Below, in pieces: positions 22,236 through 34,604 of a DNA stretch of 64,000 bases. A program made the translations under genes and the position numbers. The notes below the pieces were generated by a model, which was not told where the DNA came from, made no database searches, and was given only the letters and a program-made list of their open reading frames with translations. This DNA is from Lepeophtheirus salmonis (taxonomy: Eukaryota; Arthropoda; Copepoda; Siphonostomatoida; Caligidae): assembly GCF_016086655.4 (NCBI RefSeq), contig NC_052143.2, positions 26,303,886 to 26,367,885 on the forward strand, read 5' to 3'. Position 1 is the first letter of the stretch. Each line of letters begins with the position of its first letter.

Positions 22236-24330
22236 AAAATTAATCCATATAAAACTACGAGCAAAGGTTTCCCCATCGTTGCTCGGGCCAAAGAGGGAAT
22301 AGGAAATCACATTGACAGTATTCAATGTTATTGTTTCCTAATGTTTAGAACCCTTTAAACTGACGACGAGAATTATAATATGGTGTTTGTACTCGTATAT
22401 TATGTTAATTGTATTATTTTGAATTAAAAAATTACATGAAAAATGCCATACACTTTAAATAAAATTCCAAAATATATGTATGTAAATATTTGTTTTTGAT
22501 GAAAGTCAATTTTTTATTTTTGTCAAACATTTCCTCAATATAATTGCAAATAACATTTTTGCATAAAATATGTAAACATATTTTACTGGAGTTAGAAAGA
22601 GAAACACAAAACTATCTAGATTTTTTTGTACTTGCAAAAAAACCAAAAAAGTTACGTAGAATAATGTTGTCGTCAATAATTGGTTCATTTTTGAAGATGT
22701 TACAAAAATTATTTAATAAAATATTTTGGAGATTGATAATACTTGATGCATTAGTTACAGTCTAAAATTTTATGTACCAACTGTATCGTTTTGTGACATT
22801 TCTTCATAAAAATTGAAAATTGGCGAAATGTTAAAAATATTTTTAGACCAATTTCTGCAAAGTTTATTTTTTATACGAATTAAATATTTTATTGAAAGTC
22901 CATATTTTTGCACATGAAAAAAACAAAAGGGATATTTACAACGATTTCTTTTTTGGATATAGGAAAGCTCGTCTACGGAAAATTTGTATTGGGAAAGTTT
23001 GTACTGGGATTACTCGCATTGGGAAACTTTGTATAGAATAAAGCTTGTCGGGGGAAGACTCTTGTATTTAATGTAGATAATAATCTCACTTCTGTAATGA
23101 CTAATGTTTTCGAACTAGAGAAAAAATAAGTAATATTAACAAATATTATATGATCAATAAAAAAATAAACAAACAGGACACAAATTCGAAAGAAGAAGTG
23201 CTAATCACTTAATTATATATTATTATTATACTTAAGACATGATTCATATTCGAAAAGACTCAAAAAGACTCATAGTGGGACGAACAAGCATACTATCAGA
23301 TTAGGCAAGAGCAGTGATTTCCCTTTCGTTATGAGCCAGGATTTATTAGTAGAAGAGGTGGTTGGATGTCGTGAGGCAAATTGTTGAGAAGATTCGAGGA
23401 GGCACTCAAAGGTCGGAGCGTTGGAGAGCTCTAGGAAATGAGGAATGTAAGTGAGGAAAAATGTACAGCTCAGTACATTTGGAGCAACCTAGAATTGAAA
23501 TCTAGAGAGATGAGAACGATGTTCTTCGTCTCTTCATTAATCTTCTTTCTTATTTAAAGAGTAGGAAGCAGGCTGCACTACGTAGTCACTCAAGGGACTT
23601 GAATCACCAGAGTTAAAAAATCTAGAACTGGGAATGCATACCTCCAATGGATCTCAAGCCAAGTTATGATACCGTAAAAAGCGACAAGTGACACTTCATG
23701 TAATTATCTAATATGGTTAATTATCATACGTATGGTCGGGGAATGTTTCAGTCCCTCCAACATATCAAGCGCCTAATATGTCCCTGTATGCTATTGTATT
23801 TTAAGTTGTCCAAATTCTATGCCTACTAAACTTTTTAGAAATATTTCCTATAAATCTTGATAAAATTCAAATAACTATTTTCTAAATATCTTTCTTTAGT
23901 CATATATTTATCAGAACCCAATAATAGGGCTCTGACGTTTATTATTATTAAATATTTTTTGAATAAATTTAGAAAACATTCTTATTTGTATGGTTGTTTT
24001 TTGAGGCGATAGTATCTTTTTCATTTCTAAATCAAACCTCTATCTAGTCTCCTTAAGCTCCAAAAAACAGTTTTTGTGTTTTGTTACTAAAAAACAACTC
24101 CCCTTATCAGGGTGAAGCTTATTTTTAAATTTGGGAAATGTGGAGCTACAAGGGTTGCAAATTTTTCCTTTTTAAACTTAAAATATTGTATAAAATTTTT
24201 TGTAAGGTTTTAAAAAATATTCAGAGGTACCTCAACTTCTACAAACTTTTTATAATAAACGATTTTTTTGGCTAAATATCATCTAAGCACTTCGTGTCAT
24301 CACTTTGGTGTAACTGCAATATCTTCCATT
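22236..24330 (+). repeat. Unclassified dispersed repeat C, copy 1 (interrupted)
   Basis: Segments 22260-22945 and about 23960-24200 align in order with 61755-63310. Shared blocks include 'ttccccatcgttgctcggg', 'aaataaaattccaaaatata', 'agaaacacaaaactat', 'aataattggttcattttt', 'gtatcgttttgt' and 'ctctatctagtc'. About 1 kb (22950-23950) has no counterpart in copy 2 and looks inserted or deleted there. It starts with a small GGGAAA-type tandem array. Frames at 22506-22765 are not preserved between copies, so I do not call a protein. Confidence 0.6.
22965..23045. repeat. Short tandem array, period 15 bp
   Basis: Units of the form tgggaaagtttgtac, tgggattactcgcat and tgggaaactttgtat occur at 15-bp spacing after a weaker 'cggaaaatttgtat' unit. 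Theme and period resemble the arrays at 8990 and 46112. Confidence 0.6.
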
Positions 24331-24399
24331 AAGTTCAAATAATTTTAGCTCTCTCGTTCATAATATCAACTTTATAATTTAATGAAAAATAGCTGTGAC

Positions 24400-24746
24400 T
24401 AGTGTTGTGTCGGTCCTTATTTATTCAGTCCAGTTTTAGGATCGGTTTTATTGGTCTATGGATTGTTTGATAAAAATATAGATGTTTTATTAAGCCCAAT
24501 AAAATATATATTAAAACATTTACATTTATCGTGCCAAAAATATTAATTTTCTTATTAGAATGCAATATAAAAAGAATAAATTATATTTTTACTTTGTTAT
24601 AGAATTTATTCTATTACATAACATAATAATTAAAAATGGAAAAACCATTTAATTAAGTCACAAGGGATCGATTTTACCTTCCTTAAGGACTGACAAGTGG
24701 GACTGGACTGTGGTCCTTGGTTCTAAATAAGGATCTATACAACACA
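24400..24746. repeat. hAT-like MITE family D, copy 1
   Basis: The left terminus tagtgttgtgtcggtcctta and the right terminus, read inward, ctgtgttgtatagatcctta form TIRs. Subterminal sequence is rich in 'ggtcc/ggacc' words (cagtccag, ggactgac, gtggtccttgg). TAGTGTTG ends are typical of hAT elements. No 8-bp target duplication is visible. Related copies are at 41441 and 61469. Confidence 0.65.
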
Positions 24747-25059
24747 GGGGCAAAAAAAAATTCAAAATCCACAGCTATTCACAAAAATTATATTTTTAGG
24801 TCAAAAAATTGAAAAATCCATAGTTTTCAGAGAAAATTAATTTTATTGGAAAAGTAATTGAAAAATTAAATTTTTAGTAAAAGAAATTGAAAAATATTTC
24901 AAATATTAAATTTAATGGATATTTGATTTCCAAAATACATAGCAACGGACAAATAATGAAATAAGAGTCCAAAATCTATAGAAAACCTTATGCCTCTAAC
25001 TATGCTCAACGTGTAGTGTAAAATCTATAATGGAATCTTAGCAATGAGATTAAGAAATG

Positions 25060-26110
25060 TTTTGCCTCATATTTTAAACTTGTTACAAAAATGGGTTGTT
25101 CCAGCAAGAGTAATGGTGAATGTGGTCAGAAGAATTAAGGATTCGATTGCACAGGCAACGGAACAAAATTCCAAAGGGTGTTGGCGATTGATTTTATGAA
25201 GGCATTCGACAGTATATCACACGAATGGATAATAAAAAGTTTAAAGGCGGGAGATAAGTTTATAAGAATGGTGTGATCTTATTACCTTTTATAAAAGAGA
25301 ATAGTATAATTTTAATGTGAATAGAGGATGCCGTCAAGGAAATCCCATCTCTATTTATTATTGCCTTAAATCCATTATAAGAGGAAATCAATGCGTCAAA
25401 ATATATAAAGGGTATAAAAGTAGGAGAGATGGAATATAAAATTTAAGCTTTCGCTGATGTCATTACTATGATTTATTCAGGAAGCCGAAAAGATATTCAG
25501 ACCTCTTTTAAGCAGACATTATATATTTTAGTGAACAAAGGAAATAATATGGATTAACTGTTAATTTTGAAAAATAAACAGATAATGGCTGATTTCAATC
25601 ATTTTTCTCATTTGAACCGTATAACTGTTACACCTACGATGAAAGTCCTAAGAACATTCATAACTTTGGATGACAGTGATATTTTTGAAAATATGAAAAT
25701 TATTGTACAAAAGATCCAAAAAACAACCTCCAAGTAGGCATTTTTTGTAAACAAGAAAATAGTGGGAAGAATTCAAAAATGGAATTCACTTATTTTATCT
25801 AAAATAACTCATATTTTGAAACTAATTACTTTTTCAGATATTTTATGCGAAAAGATTGACAAAATATGTGATAATTTTTATCAACAGAAGGAAAAAGCAA
25901 AAGGATATATTGGACTTGTATTAATTTCACCAAGAACTTAGGCGGGCTTGGTTTATTGAGATTTAAAGAATTTTGACAAACATTGCTTTTTACATGGTTC
26001 AAACGAATTATTGATAAGGATTCCTTCACTATCTTGCCATAATTTGGAAGCCGAAAATTTGATCTAAACACACTGTATATTGGAATACTATTTTCTATAT
26101 ATAACAAAAA
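25060..26110 (+). pseudogene. LINE (non-LTR) reverse transcriptase relic
   Basis: Reading with frameshifts on the plus strand gives, in order: 'VVRRIKDSIAQA' and AIDFMKAFDSISHEW (RT motif with catalytic Asp) at about 25170-25225; 'RGCRQGNPIS' with 'YLFIIAL' at about 25325-25375; 'YIKGIKVGEMEYK'; and 'AFADVITM', the YADD/FADD box with its second Asp replaced by Val, at about 25450. The thumb-like part has 'KVLRTFITLDDSDIF', 'KIVGRIQKWNSLILSKIT' and 'ICDNFYQ'. The end reads 'LFTWFKRIIDKDSFTILP'. An active enzyme would be about 1000 residues; endonuclease and 3' end are absent here. Confidence 0.85.
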
Positions 26111-26114
26111 TATT

Positions 26115-27875
26115 TATTGAGTCGAATAATAGAATAAGCATTGTTTCCTTTTATTAATACGCCTTATCTGATAAAATTATGAAAAGCTGAGAAATGATAT
26201 CATGATATAGTCGTATTGATACCACATATGTAGACGTAACACGATATAATCATAATACATACAATGGAAATATGGATACAAAAAATTTAAAGCTCACTTT
26301 GTATATTATGTATGTACATTCTTGAGTATACTACTATTTATATGAAAACAAAATGAATGAATCAGATATATGCCTTAAATTAAAACAAATCAATAAACAT
26401 GAAGGTTCTCAACATTTGCTAAAAGTACTATCCAAATTTATAGTACACATTATATACATAAATATGTTTTGACAAAAAAAGATTGCCGAAGATATCAAGG
26501 CTTGATAATTAATTTATAAGAGTAATTTAATATATGAATACTGTATTAATCAACATACAATACTATCACATAAAGGAATACTTTTTCATTTTTACCTTAT
26601 CAAAATACAATACTAGGATGTAATTAAAAAGTTTATGATGTTTTTAACGAGTTTGGGAAGAAAAATAAAGCCTGTTATTTTTATTATGATCTTGATTAAT
26701 TAATTTAGCAAAATGTAATTTAATTTTAACCAATATGATACTTCAAATAAATAAGCAAAACAAACATCCTGCATTGCATATTTTGCGTCGACGAACAGGC
26801 ACATTTTGTTTTCATAGTAGCAAGAGAACTCTCCGAAAATGTTCTATCCTACTCTACGTTTTTCATGAGCAGACTCTCAGGTAGTTACTCAATACTAAGA
26901 TGTTCTCTCCTCAAGAAAGAAAGAGCAATGATAACATTTTTAGAAAATATTTGTAATGACCTGATTAACTTTCTCAAGCTATTTCTAAAAAGTTTTTTTT
27001 TCTGAAAACAAAAATGTATGTACACTAGATATGAAATCATTCAGAAATATATACATTTATTCATACATGCAAACAAACTTTGCTTTATTAATATAGATTT
27101 TATTTCGAATTGTTAAACCTATGTATATTGTTAGTAAAGAAAATATGTTTGCAATTTATTTTTGTAAATTTTTAGTCAAAATGAAACCGTAAATAAATTG
27201 AAAATAAATCTTCAGGGTTAAATGATTAGTTCACTAATTCTAAATATTTTGATGTATTTTTATAATTAAAAGTACATCCTTGTTTCGCCAATGACGACTA
27301 ATTAAAATTGGATGTACAGTGTGGGAGAGAAAGAAAAGCAAAGTAATTTAGACTGATATCATTCATAAAGTATTTTTGTGGGAACCAATCAAAGTAAAAA
27401 AATACTTTATTGGGATAAATAAGTTTTGAAACGAGGGGCTGATTCCATGAGTCATATACAAAATTCATCTCATGAATATCGAAGACAAAGTCGACAAAAA
27501 AGGACAAAATTATTTTCAGTCCAACCTATCCATCTTGATTTTTTATGAATGCATTTCATAACGGTCTTTTAAAACTTAAGACTATTCCTCAAAAAAAAAC
27601 CAAAAAAAAAAACCTTCTTCCTTATCTCTTTTTATAATTATCAATGAGTCATGAATGTGTTGTTCGAGCCTTAACAAGACTTGGTATATGAGATTAAAGT
27701 CTACACGTTTTGTCATTTTATATCTTCCTTTATTCAATACTTCAATCCTTCTTGTCCCTCTTCCGACCAGGCATACTACCTTACATGACGTGTAACTACA
27801 TACACTTCCCCTTTAAAAAACCCAAAAAATAAGCAACCAAAAGGGTTAAAAAAAAATAAAAAAATACGCACAAAT
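26115..27875. other. AT-rich intergenic stretch
   Basis: No recognised gene. The 69-codon minus frame at 27298-27507 is aromatic-rich without a motif. Poly-A/CA tracts lie at about 27588-27612 and 27848-27866. Confidence 0.5.
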
Positions 27876-27879
27876 TATA

Positions 27880-28765
27880 AATTAAACATAACCGTACGAC
27901 ACAGAGAATAAAACAGTTCCTTATATTCGGATGACCTCAGCAGAGGTTTCAGTGGGTTGATACGGATTATTTCTTGAGATCCTTTTATTTCCACGTTGAA
28001 AGTTGAGTTGTTACTAGCCAGGACGGTATACGGACCTGAATAACATTCTGTTTATCCAATTCTATCATCCCTTAACCAAATTCTTTTACATTTACGTCTT
28101 TCTTTTCAAGTCCAAACTTTACTATGGTTGTGAGGATTAGTTCCAGGATACAGTAACTAATGAACTGAAATTGGTGTGGAATCGGTTCGAAATTCTCCAA
28201 TGGCTTTGTTAGGTATTCATATTTTTTATCCATATACCATTTCTACTGGGGTAAACCCACTATCGGTCATTTGATTCCTTCTTATCTGTAACAAACAGAA
28301 TGGAAAATTTTGGTCCGTTTATAGTTTGGTCTCATTCATTGCTTTAACTTTCTATGCCTTGTCTCTATTAATTCATTAGTTTGTGGTCTGTAAGACAGAG
28401 TAGTTTTGTGTTTGATTTTAAAATGTTTGATGAAATTTGACCGTATCGCACTTATCAATTGTCGACCTCTATCCAAAACAAATTGTGTCAGATACTTCAA
28501 AATTGATTTTCAGCACTTCATCAAAGTATAAAACGTTTCTTGTGAAGTTTGGTTAGGCATTGGTTCAGCACATTTCCATTTGGTGTATGGATCAATGTAA
28601 GTTAGTAAGGATTTATATTTTAAATAGGATTCTTCAAATAACCCAACAATATCCACTAATATGCTCTTTAAATCTAGCTGATGGGGGAACTAGAGGGTTA
28701 AAAGGAACATGTTGATGCTTATGTGAGTGCATGATTGCGTTATGGTGTATTTTAAAGTTAAATGA
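27880..28765 (-). mobile_element. Ty3/Gypsy integrase C-terminal relic (second Gypsy lineage)
   Basis: The minus strand reads, with stops, 'HVPFNPLVPPSARFKE' and then traces of the integrase core ('NETKL', 'TDQNFPF', 'LLQIRRNQ'). Next is MTDSGFTPVEMVYG, matching 'DSGFSPAELVYG' of Gypsy/Mag-type integrases. KRIWLRDDRIG, 'YSGPYTVLAS' and 'IIRINPLKPLLR' correspond to the post-core 'VWLRDD...YxGPYxVL...ISIDRLKPA' module. Nothing upstream (RT, protease) is readable. This lineage differs from the relic at 4370-7030, whose tail has a different motif order. Confidence 0.75.
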
Positions 28766-28769
28766 ACGC

Positions 28770-29480
28770 TACAAATAAAGGAAAACAAAACCCAGAAAAG
28801 AAAACAAAAGTCAGAAAATTTCTTCGCTGTAATAAAAAAAAAAATTATTTTTACTTGGAAGTATAATATAATTTGTAATTCAAATGATCTAAAATTTGTA
28901 TATTGATATGGCAGAATTCACCCATATTGAACTTTGTTACCGTCGTTTTTGGAGTAGCAATATAGAATATTGTATTATGAAAACATTCAACTTTATGCAT
29001 GCAGAATTACTTTAATAGAGATGAAGCATAATAGAAATTTCCTTATAAGGAACATTGAACTTGGTGCATAAAATGCTCAGTTTTTAAGATTACATTGTTC
29101 CATCTTCAAAGTTGATTTTCAATACTTAAATCACTCAAAGCTATTATTCTAAAAACTTGAAAATCCAACAATAAAAAAATAGCGAATTAATTTTTTTACA
29201 TTTCTGTAACCACGTTTGTGAGAGCAACAAAATACCATTTTTTGAAAATCAGTATGTAAAGTTACATCAGCTCACGTCTTTTCAGCAATGGATTTTAAAA
29301 TCAGCTGCGTTGAAGGATTCATTTACATAGTGAAATGCTTCCACAGTCATGTTCCTCTGTCATGTTTGGTATATGTACATAATGTAATGTTAAATTGGTT
29401 TACTGCTTTAGCCGCAAGGAGTACTTTTTCGTCTTCTGGATAAGATGGTGAAACCTACATTGTATTTTTTTGAAATTTGG
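28770..29480. other. AT-rich intergenic stretch
   Basis: No protein similarity I can defend. A short plus-strand frame around 28910-28990 (TELCYRRFWSSNIEY-like) is interrupted immediately. Confidence 0.4.
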
Positions 29481-29484
29481 CAAG

Positions 29485-29815
29485 CTAATATTTGACTGGT
29501 GATCTGGTATATTAATACCTGAATCCGATGGATTACTTTGTCCGGAGCTATCTTTAGTCAATTATCAACATTGGTCATCACACCAACAAAATGTCCCTGA
29601 TTGACTCCATCGTCCTAGAATTCAAAAATTTAGATCAAGCTCTAATTTTCAGGACCTGCATCGGTTTAGTATCCAACTATAGCCAGTTATTGAGACCAGT
29701 AGAGGCTACATTGGGTGAGATATAGTTTCAATGATTGTTTCTGCTCCTTAGTTTTTTTTTTTGAATAAATCTTAAAAAATGACCATTTTATGTTAATTTT
29801 AAGTATATTGATAGA
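29485..29815 (+). pseudogene. Tc1/mariner transposase C-terminal fragment (family F, copy 1)
   Basis: 'LNPMDYFVWSYL' at about 29520-29555 is the conserved 'SPDLNPMDYxVW' block of the DDE domain. 'HHTNKMSLIDSIVLEFKNLD' and a trace of 'IETNGGYIE' ('RPVEATLGEI') form the C-terminal helix region. The first two catalytic Asp motifs are absent. The noncoding tail 'aaatcttaaaaaatgacc' with 'atgttaatt' is shared with 58250-58680, identifying the two as one family. Confidence 0.75.
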
Positions 29816-29819
29816 AAGC

Positions 29820-32585
29820 ACCGGATTTCGTTGTTATACCTCGTATGTTGTAGGAATTTCAAATGGTTTTTTCATATAACCATCCTAAAAAAGAGAAAAG
29901 AGATAATGCCTACTTTAAAAAATAATGTACTTATTACGGATATATATATATAAATATAATATGAATGGATAATTTTTGTATGTTAAACTAACAAAATTTA
30001 AAAGGATTATTCACATAATGTAAAATAATATTATTAATAAATGTTTCATATCTCATACCCACATATCACGAAATCTAATTACCAAATTTGTGAAATTGAA
30101 GAGGCTCTACGGGGAGCTTTAATATTTTTTCAACCCTTATTCTTCAATGATAGTTTTTTATCATTATATTATATATTGTATGAAAAAAAAAAAACTTGAA
30201 GAAAAAAAATCAACTATTAAACGTTATGGTTGCCATTCAAAAGGTATTCAAAGTATTTACTACCCATAAAATCAAAACTATTTTTTGTCCCATTCTTCTT
30301 TACCTATGAAAATACCCATATACCTAGTTCTAATTACCTCATCAAAAATATATGAGAAAAGGAGATAGAAGCCTTTTTTATTCATCAACGGCCTTCACTG
30401 ATTCCATATAAAAATAAAAGTACTAAAAACCTCCGGTGTGAAAAGGCCAATTTAAAAACAAAATTATGTTGATCGACACTATTGTAAAAGATGGAAAAGA
30501 GTAGAGAAGAAAAAAAAAAAAGATAGATAAATAAAATAAAAAAGAAGAAGGAAGGAAAAGATTTTGTCCTAAATGTGACCATTGGGAATTAAATTGTGAT
30601 ATCTCTTTTTTTATCATTGGCCTTTTACAAGACAAATAATAAGAATGTATATATATAATTATATATTAAAGGTGATAGGAAGTAGAAAATGGGTGGTTTT
30701 TTTAAGTACCTATAACTACTTAACTCAATAGTAGTTAAAAATAGGTTTTTTAAACAAAAGTAATTGTAACAAAAAGAATACGTATTGCCTTCTGCCATTT
30801 TTTTTAAATTTTAGAAGCAGGTTGGCAGTAAAACGTAGAATTTTACACTGAAAAATTACATTTCCTTATATCCAATTCTTTATTTATCTTGATAATGCCT
30901 TACTTAGGATTTATTTGCTTATTTTACAATTTTAAATTGAGGTAAGTTAATCTAAAGGACTATTTTTCTTACAATTCTTGGATTCTTTTTTTTTTCAATG
31001 TGAAGACTGAGGTTAAAAAGAGTAGCTAAAAAATTATAATATTATAGCTATTATTTTATAAATACACGCAACCTCATCAAAACTAATAAGATAATTAATT
31101 CTCAAAATTTGCATAAATTGAATAATATTTCATAGATATTGTTTTTTATTAAAGATTTCTTACAAAAACTTGATGCATTTGTCCCAATGTGACGAAATCT
31201 TTAATTGTATTTTGTTGGAAATATCAAGTAATTAAATACGTTATATTTTTATAGTTCATTTATTAACCAGTTCACTACCCACATTATTGGAATTTTCATT
31301 ACAACCCAAAGGCATACAATTTGTATAGATTGATTCGTAAATGTAATATTTTTAAGTACCTATAACCCTTATATATTAAAAGGATGTGGGTGTAATATTT
31401 TCATCTCTCATATTTATTACAGGAACAGGTATGGTTATTGAGGTCACTGCCAGTAGGGTTCCGTGAAAATTTATGAACATCTTGACCCTCTTACGCTAAT
31501 AAGAATTTATTGAAATGTGATTTAAAACTTTGAACCATCCACGAATATGGATATAATCATTTATAATAATTTGAAGTTTTTTTAAATATAAAAAGTACCA
31601 GAAGGAAGCCTTGTTTTGTTGGAGACTTTGAATTGGTTTTTAAAATAATTAATGGGTAAATTTACTCGATATTATTGTTGAGGTTTAATCATTTTATTCT
31701 TTTTTCAACTATCTTTGAGTGGTCTTCAACAGTAGAAGTGTGCATCTAATTAAGAGAAACATATTTATAATAATAATAATATAACCATTGCTCATAATTA
31801 TTCAATATTTTTACTATCAATATTAAGTTTATGTATTTTTTCAGTTAGTAATTCATATGAAGAAAAATACCGATATTCCAAAATGATAATAAAATAGATA
31901 TATAAAGAATGAATATGAAGTAATATTCTTTGCTGTCATAATATTATTTGGAGACTAATTAACCCAATTACATTCTGTCATTTTATCCTTAACTTTTTCC
32001 TATTCCTTAACTAAATTGATCTCATTAACAATACCCTTAAACAATTCCTACAAAATGTGTAGATATGAGATTATTTTTATTAATGGACATACATAATAAT
32101 TAAATATAATTATGATGAGTAATTAAATACTCAATTACTTTTAACAATTATAAAATTTAAAAAAGATATCATATTCCAAATATAAGTTTTTTACAGTTGG
32201 GCACTTCAACTAATTCTTCTGAACTTTTTGCTTGATATCTAATTGAAATTAACTGACTAAAATGTAGGGTTAAATAATAATAGTTATGTTATCAGGATTA
32301 TTCATTAATTATCGAACAAATCTATCAGATAACTTCAAATTAGTCTACTAAGGAATGTATTTAGAAAAGAATATTATTTTCAGCATTTAATTTTAAGACT
32401 ATAAAGGGTTTTACATAACAACGAACCTTGCAAACAAAACAAAAAAAGAGAAAGAAATGTATTCAAAATTATATGGTAGTTTGCCAGTTATGTCATTCTC
32501 CAAGTTTGAAACTATAATATATTACATGAGCGAAAAAGTCTAAGAAATAAATATTTCCGATTAGATATTTCACATAAAAAATACT
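29820..32585. other. AT-rich intergenic stretch
   Basis: About 2.8 kb without a recognised gene. The 65- and 70-codon minus frames at 30385-30635 read a purine-rich tract antisense and are Phe/Ser-rich chance frames. A TA run lies at 29940-29955. Confidence 0.5.
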
Positions 32586-32590
32586 ATTTA

Positions 32591-33304
32591 CACAGAGTGG
32601 GGACGCAAAACTTCCAGTAGCATTATGACTAAGTTACTAAAAAAACGATTTTTATGTCATTATGAAAAGACAACTCAATACTAATTTGTAATAAATTCAA
32701 TATTTAGCCATATTTTTATCTAATATGTTCTGAGGAAGGACATTCTCCTCCTTCACAAGCAATTATAGGCTCAATACGCCGATAAAAAGATTTGTAGCTC
32801 TTTACAATTAAGGCTATATCCATGGCGTACCACTCTGCCATGATATAACTAGGAGTGAATACAAATTTGATTGAGAGGTAAGACATACATTATAATTCAA
32901 AACAACTTAAATTGCAAAGTTCAGGGGGTTGAGGCCAATGCTGGAGGAGAGGCATAGGGAGGCAGACCAGATGTCAGCCATTTTATCAATTACAAAAATG
33001 TAAGAAAATTAGATTCAATATTCACATTTAAACATCATTCTCGTACTGAATTGACTTATTGATGTTATAGCCCGTAAAGATGGAGATGTCAATGGTGTCT
33101 GGAGTCTTCTCGGTACTGACACTAGCGCTGAGGAGACTGCGCACACGTTTTCTTTTTTCTTGTTCATTTCTACAATTACAGACATGGAATAAAAAAAAAC
33201 TTGTATATTTTTGTTTCAGCGGTTGTTTGGTTGCGTAATGGGACCTCGTAATTCAAAATATTGTTAATTATATACTACTGCAAGTTTTGGGGTCCCACTC
33301 TATG
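32591..33304 (-). mobile_element. Tc1-type deletion derivative, family B copy 1
   Basis: TIRs are cagagtggggacgcaaaact on the left and, read inward from the right, tagagtgggaccccaaaact, both running on to '(t/g)ccagtag'. Inside, on the minus strand, an N-terminal transposase remnant at about 33185-33060 has 'NKKKRKRVRSLLSA', a helix-turn-helix-like start. It is followed closely by the C-terminal block 'IGLNPLNFAI' and 'NVCLTSQSNLYSL' (about 32950-32870). The catalytic centre is missing. Length is about 714 bp; it could only have moved with an enzyme supplied in trans. Confidence 0.8.
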
Positions 33305-33309
33305 GAGAT

Positions 33310-34250
33310 ATATGTACAATAGGACAGGCCCACTCCTCCAAACTGTAACCCCGTGCATGCTTCCTCCTAAGACATAAATAGCTATTTACTCTTTTAGAAT
33401 AATGCTTGGATGTTCCTAAATTTTTGTTGTTTTTGAAAATTACTGAACATTTGACGAGGACATTGATCTAATATTGTGAAAACAGCATAAATTCCTAGAT
33501 TTTTAATATATATGCTCAATTTATCTGATCTTCATAAAAATGAGTAGGATGAGTGTCTTTACTTCAACCAAAATGTCAACAAAAACTTAACTAAACTGAT
33601 GACTGCAGATCTCGCGAGGAATGTGGAAAGGAAACTATAGTTTTCAAATACTTAAGCTGTCTGATTACAGAATAGATGACATATTTTTTTTTTTTTTTGT
33701 ATTTGGGTCTGTGTAAGATAATTTAGATAAATAAAGTCTATGGAATGTTGATCTTGTTAGAGCATTGCGCGTAAAAGTTTGGTGTTTCGGAGATATGAAG
33801 ACGATATTTAAGCCTTTTTAGAAATATTCATATTTCCTTTAATTAATGGCCGATAATTAAAATTTGAAATCAAGTAAATGCTTTAACTCAAATTAACTAA
33901 TAATTATTATTTAAAAAAAACTGAGTAGCTAAGTACTTCGACTACTAAAATGCCTTAAATTTTTAATTGTCTGTAAATCCTCAATGTTATTCTGACAACA
34001 TAATTTTATGGGCAAATCAGACTAAAATTACTTGTCTGATTACATTTTATTATTCAACCTCATATTTGATTTTAAATTTTAACAATCGGATGACAAATAA
34101 AGAAAATATGAATAATTCAAGAACTTTGAAATGAGATTTTAATATCTTACAGTTCCTAAATATTCATTATAGTAAAAATAAATCCATTATTTTTTCAATA
34201 GATTGCTTTTGATAATGTTAATCTGTCTAAGTGCGATCGGCTTACGCTAG
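33310..34250. other. AT-rich intergenic stretch
   Basis: No gene recognised; a poly-T run at about 33684-33698. Confidence 0.45.
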
Positions 34251-34251
34251 A

Positions 34252-34600
34252 GGGTGTTAGAAAAAAAGATTTCGTACTAAAATAACGTAAAAAGTTTTGT
34301 GATTGTTTGACTTGTATTGTTTGAGTGGGTGCGAAAGATATTTTACAGTTTTCTTCGAACAAGGCAAACTAGGTGGATGAAAATGTGACAGATGTTTTTT
34401 GTTCCTGTTACTTAAAAGTTAATCACGTATAATTTTGGTTTCGTCGATTCTGTTTGGTTAATTGATGGCAAATATGCACAACGCTCTGGAAGGCCCATTG
34501 TCGTAAATGTGGACAAAATAATGGAGATTGTCGAGTACAATCCTCATGTAAATAATATTATGATTGACAAGGGGATAAACATTAATGTCAGTTAAAAAAT
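34252..34600 (+). pseudogene. Mariner transposase N-terminal fragment
   Basis: The terminus-like agggtgttagaaaaaaag begins at about 34252. Downstream the frame reads 'VDENVTDVFCSCYLKV', 'FGFVDSVWLIDGKYA', and then RSGRPIVVNVDKIMEIVE. This last matches the mariner linker and second DNA-binding segment, consensus near 'PRSGRPVxxxVDKIxExVExDRHxS'. Reading stops after 'KGININVS' with no DDD domain. It is a 5' fragment of a mariner of a different subfamily from those at 40 and 56 kb. Confidence 0.75.
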
Positions 34601-34604
34601 ACAT

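Noticed and set aside
25826..26107. 93-codon minus-strand ORF
   Set aside because: Antisense to the LINE reverse transcriptase relic.
30385..30635. Two overlapping minus-strand ORFs with Phe runs
   Set aside because: Antisense of a purine-rich low-complexity tract.
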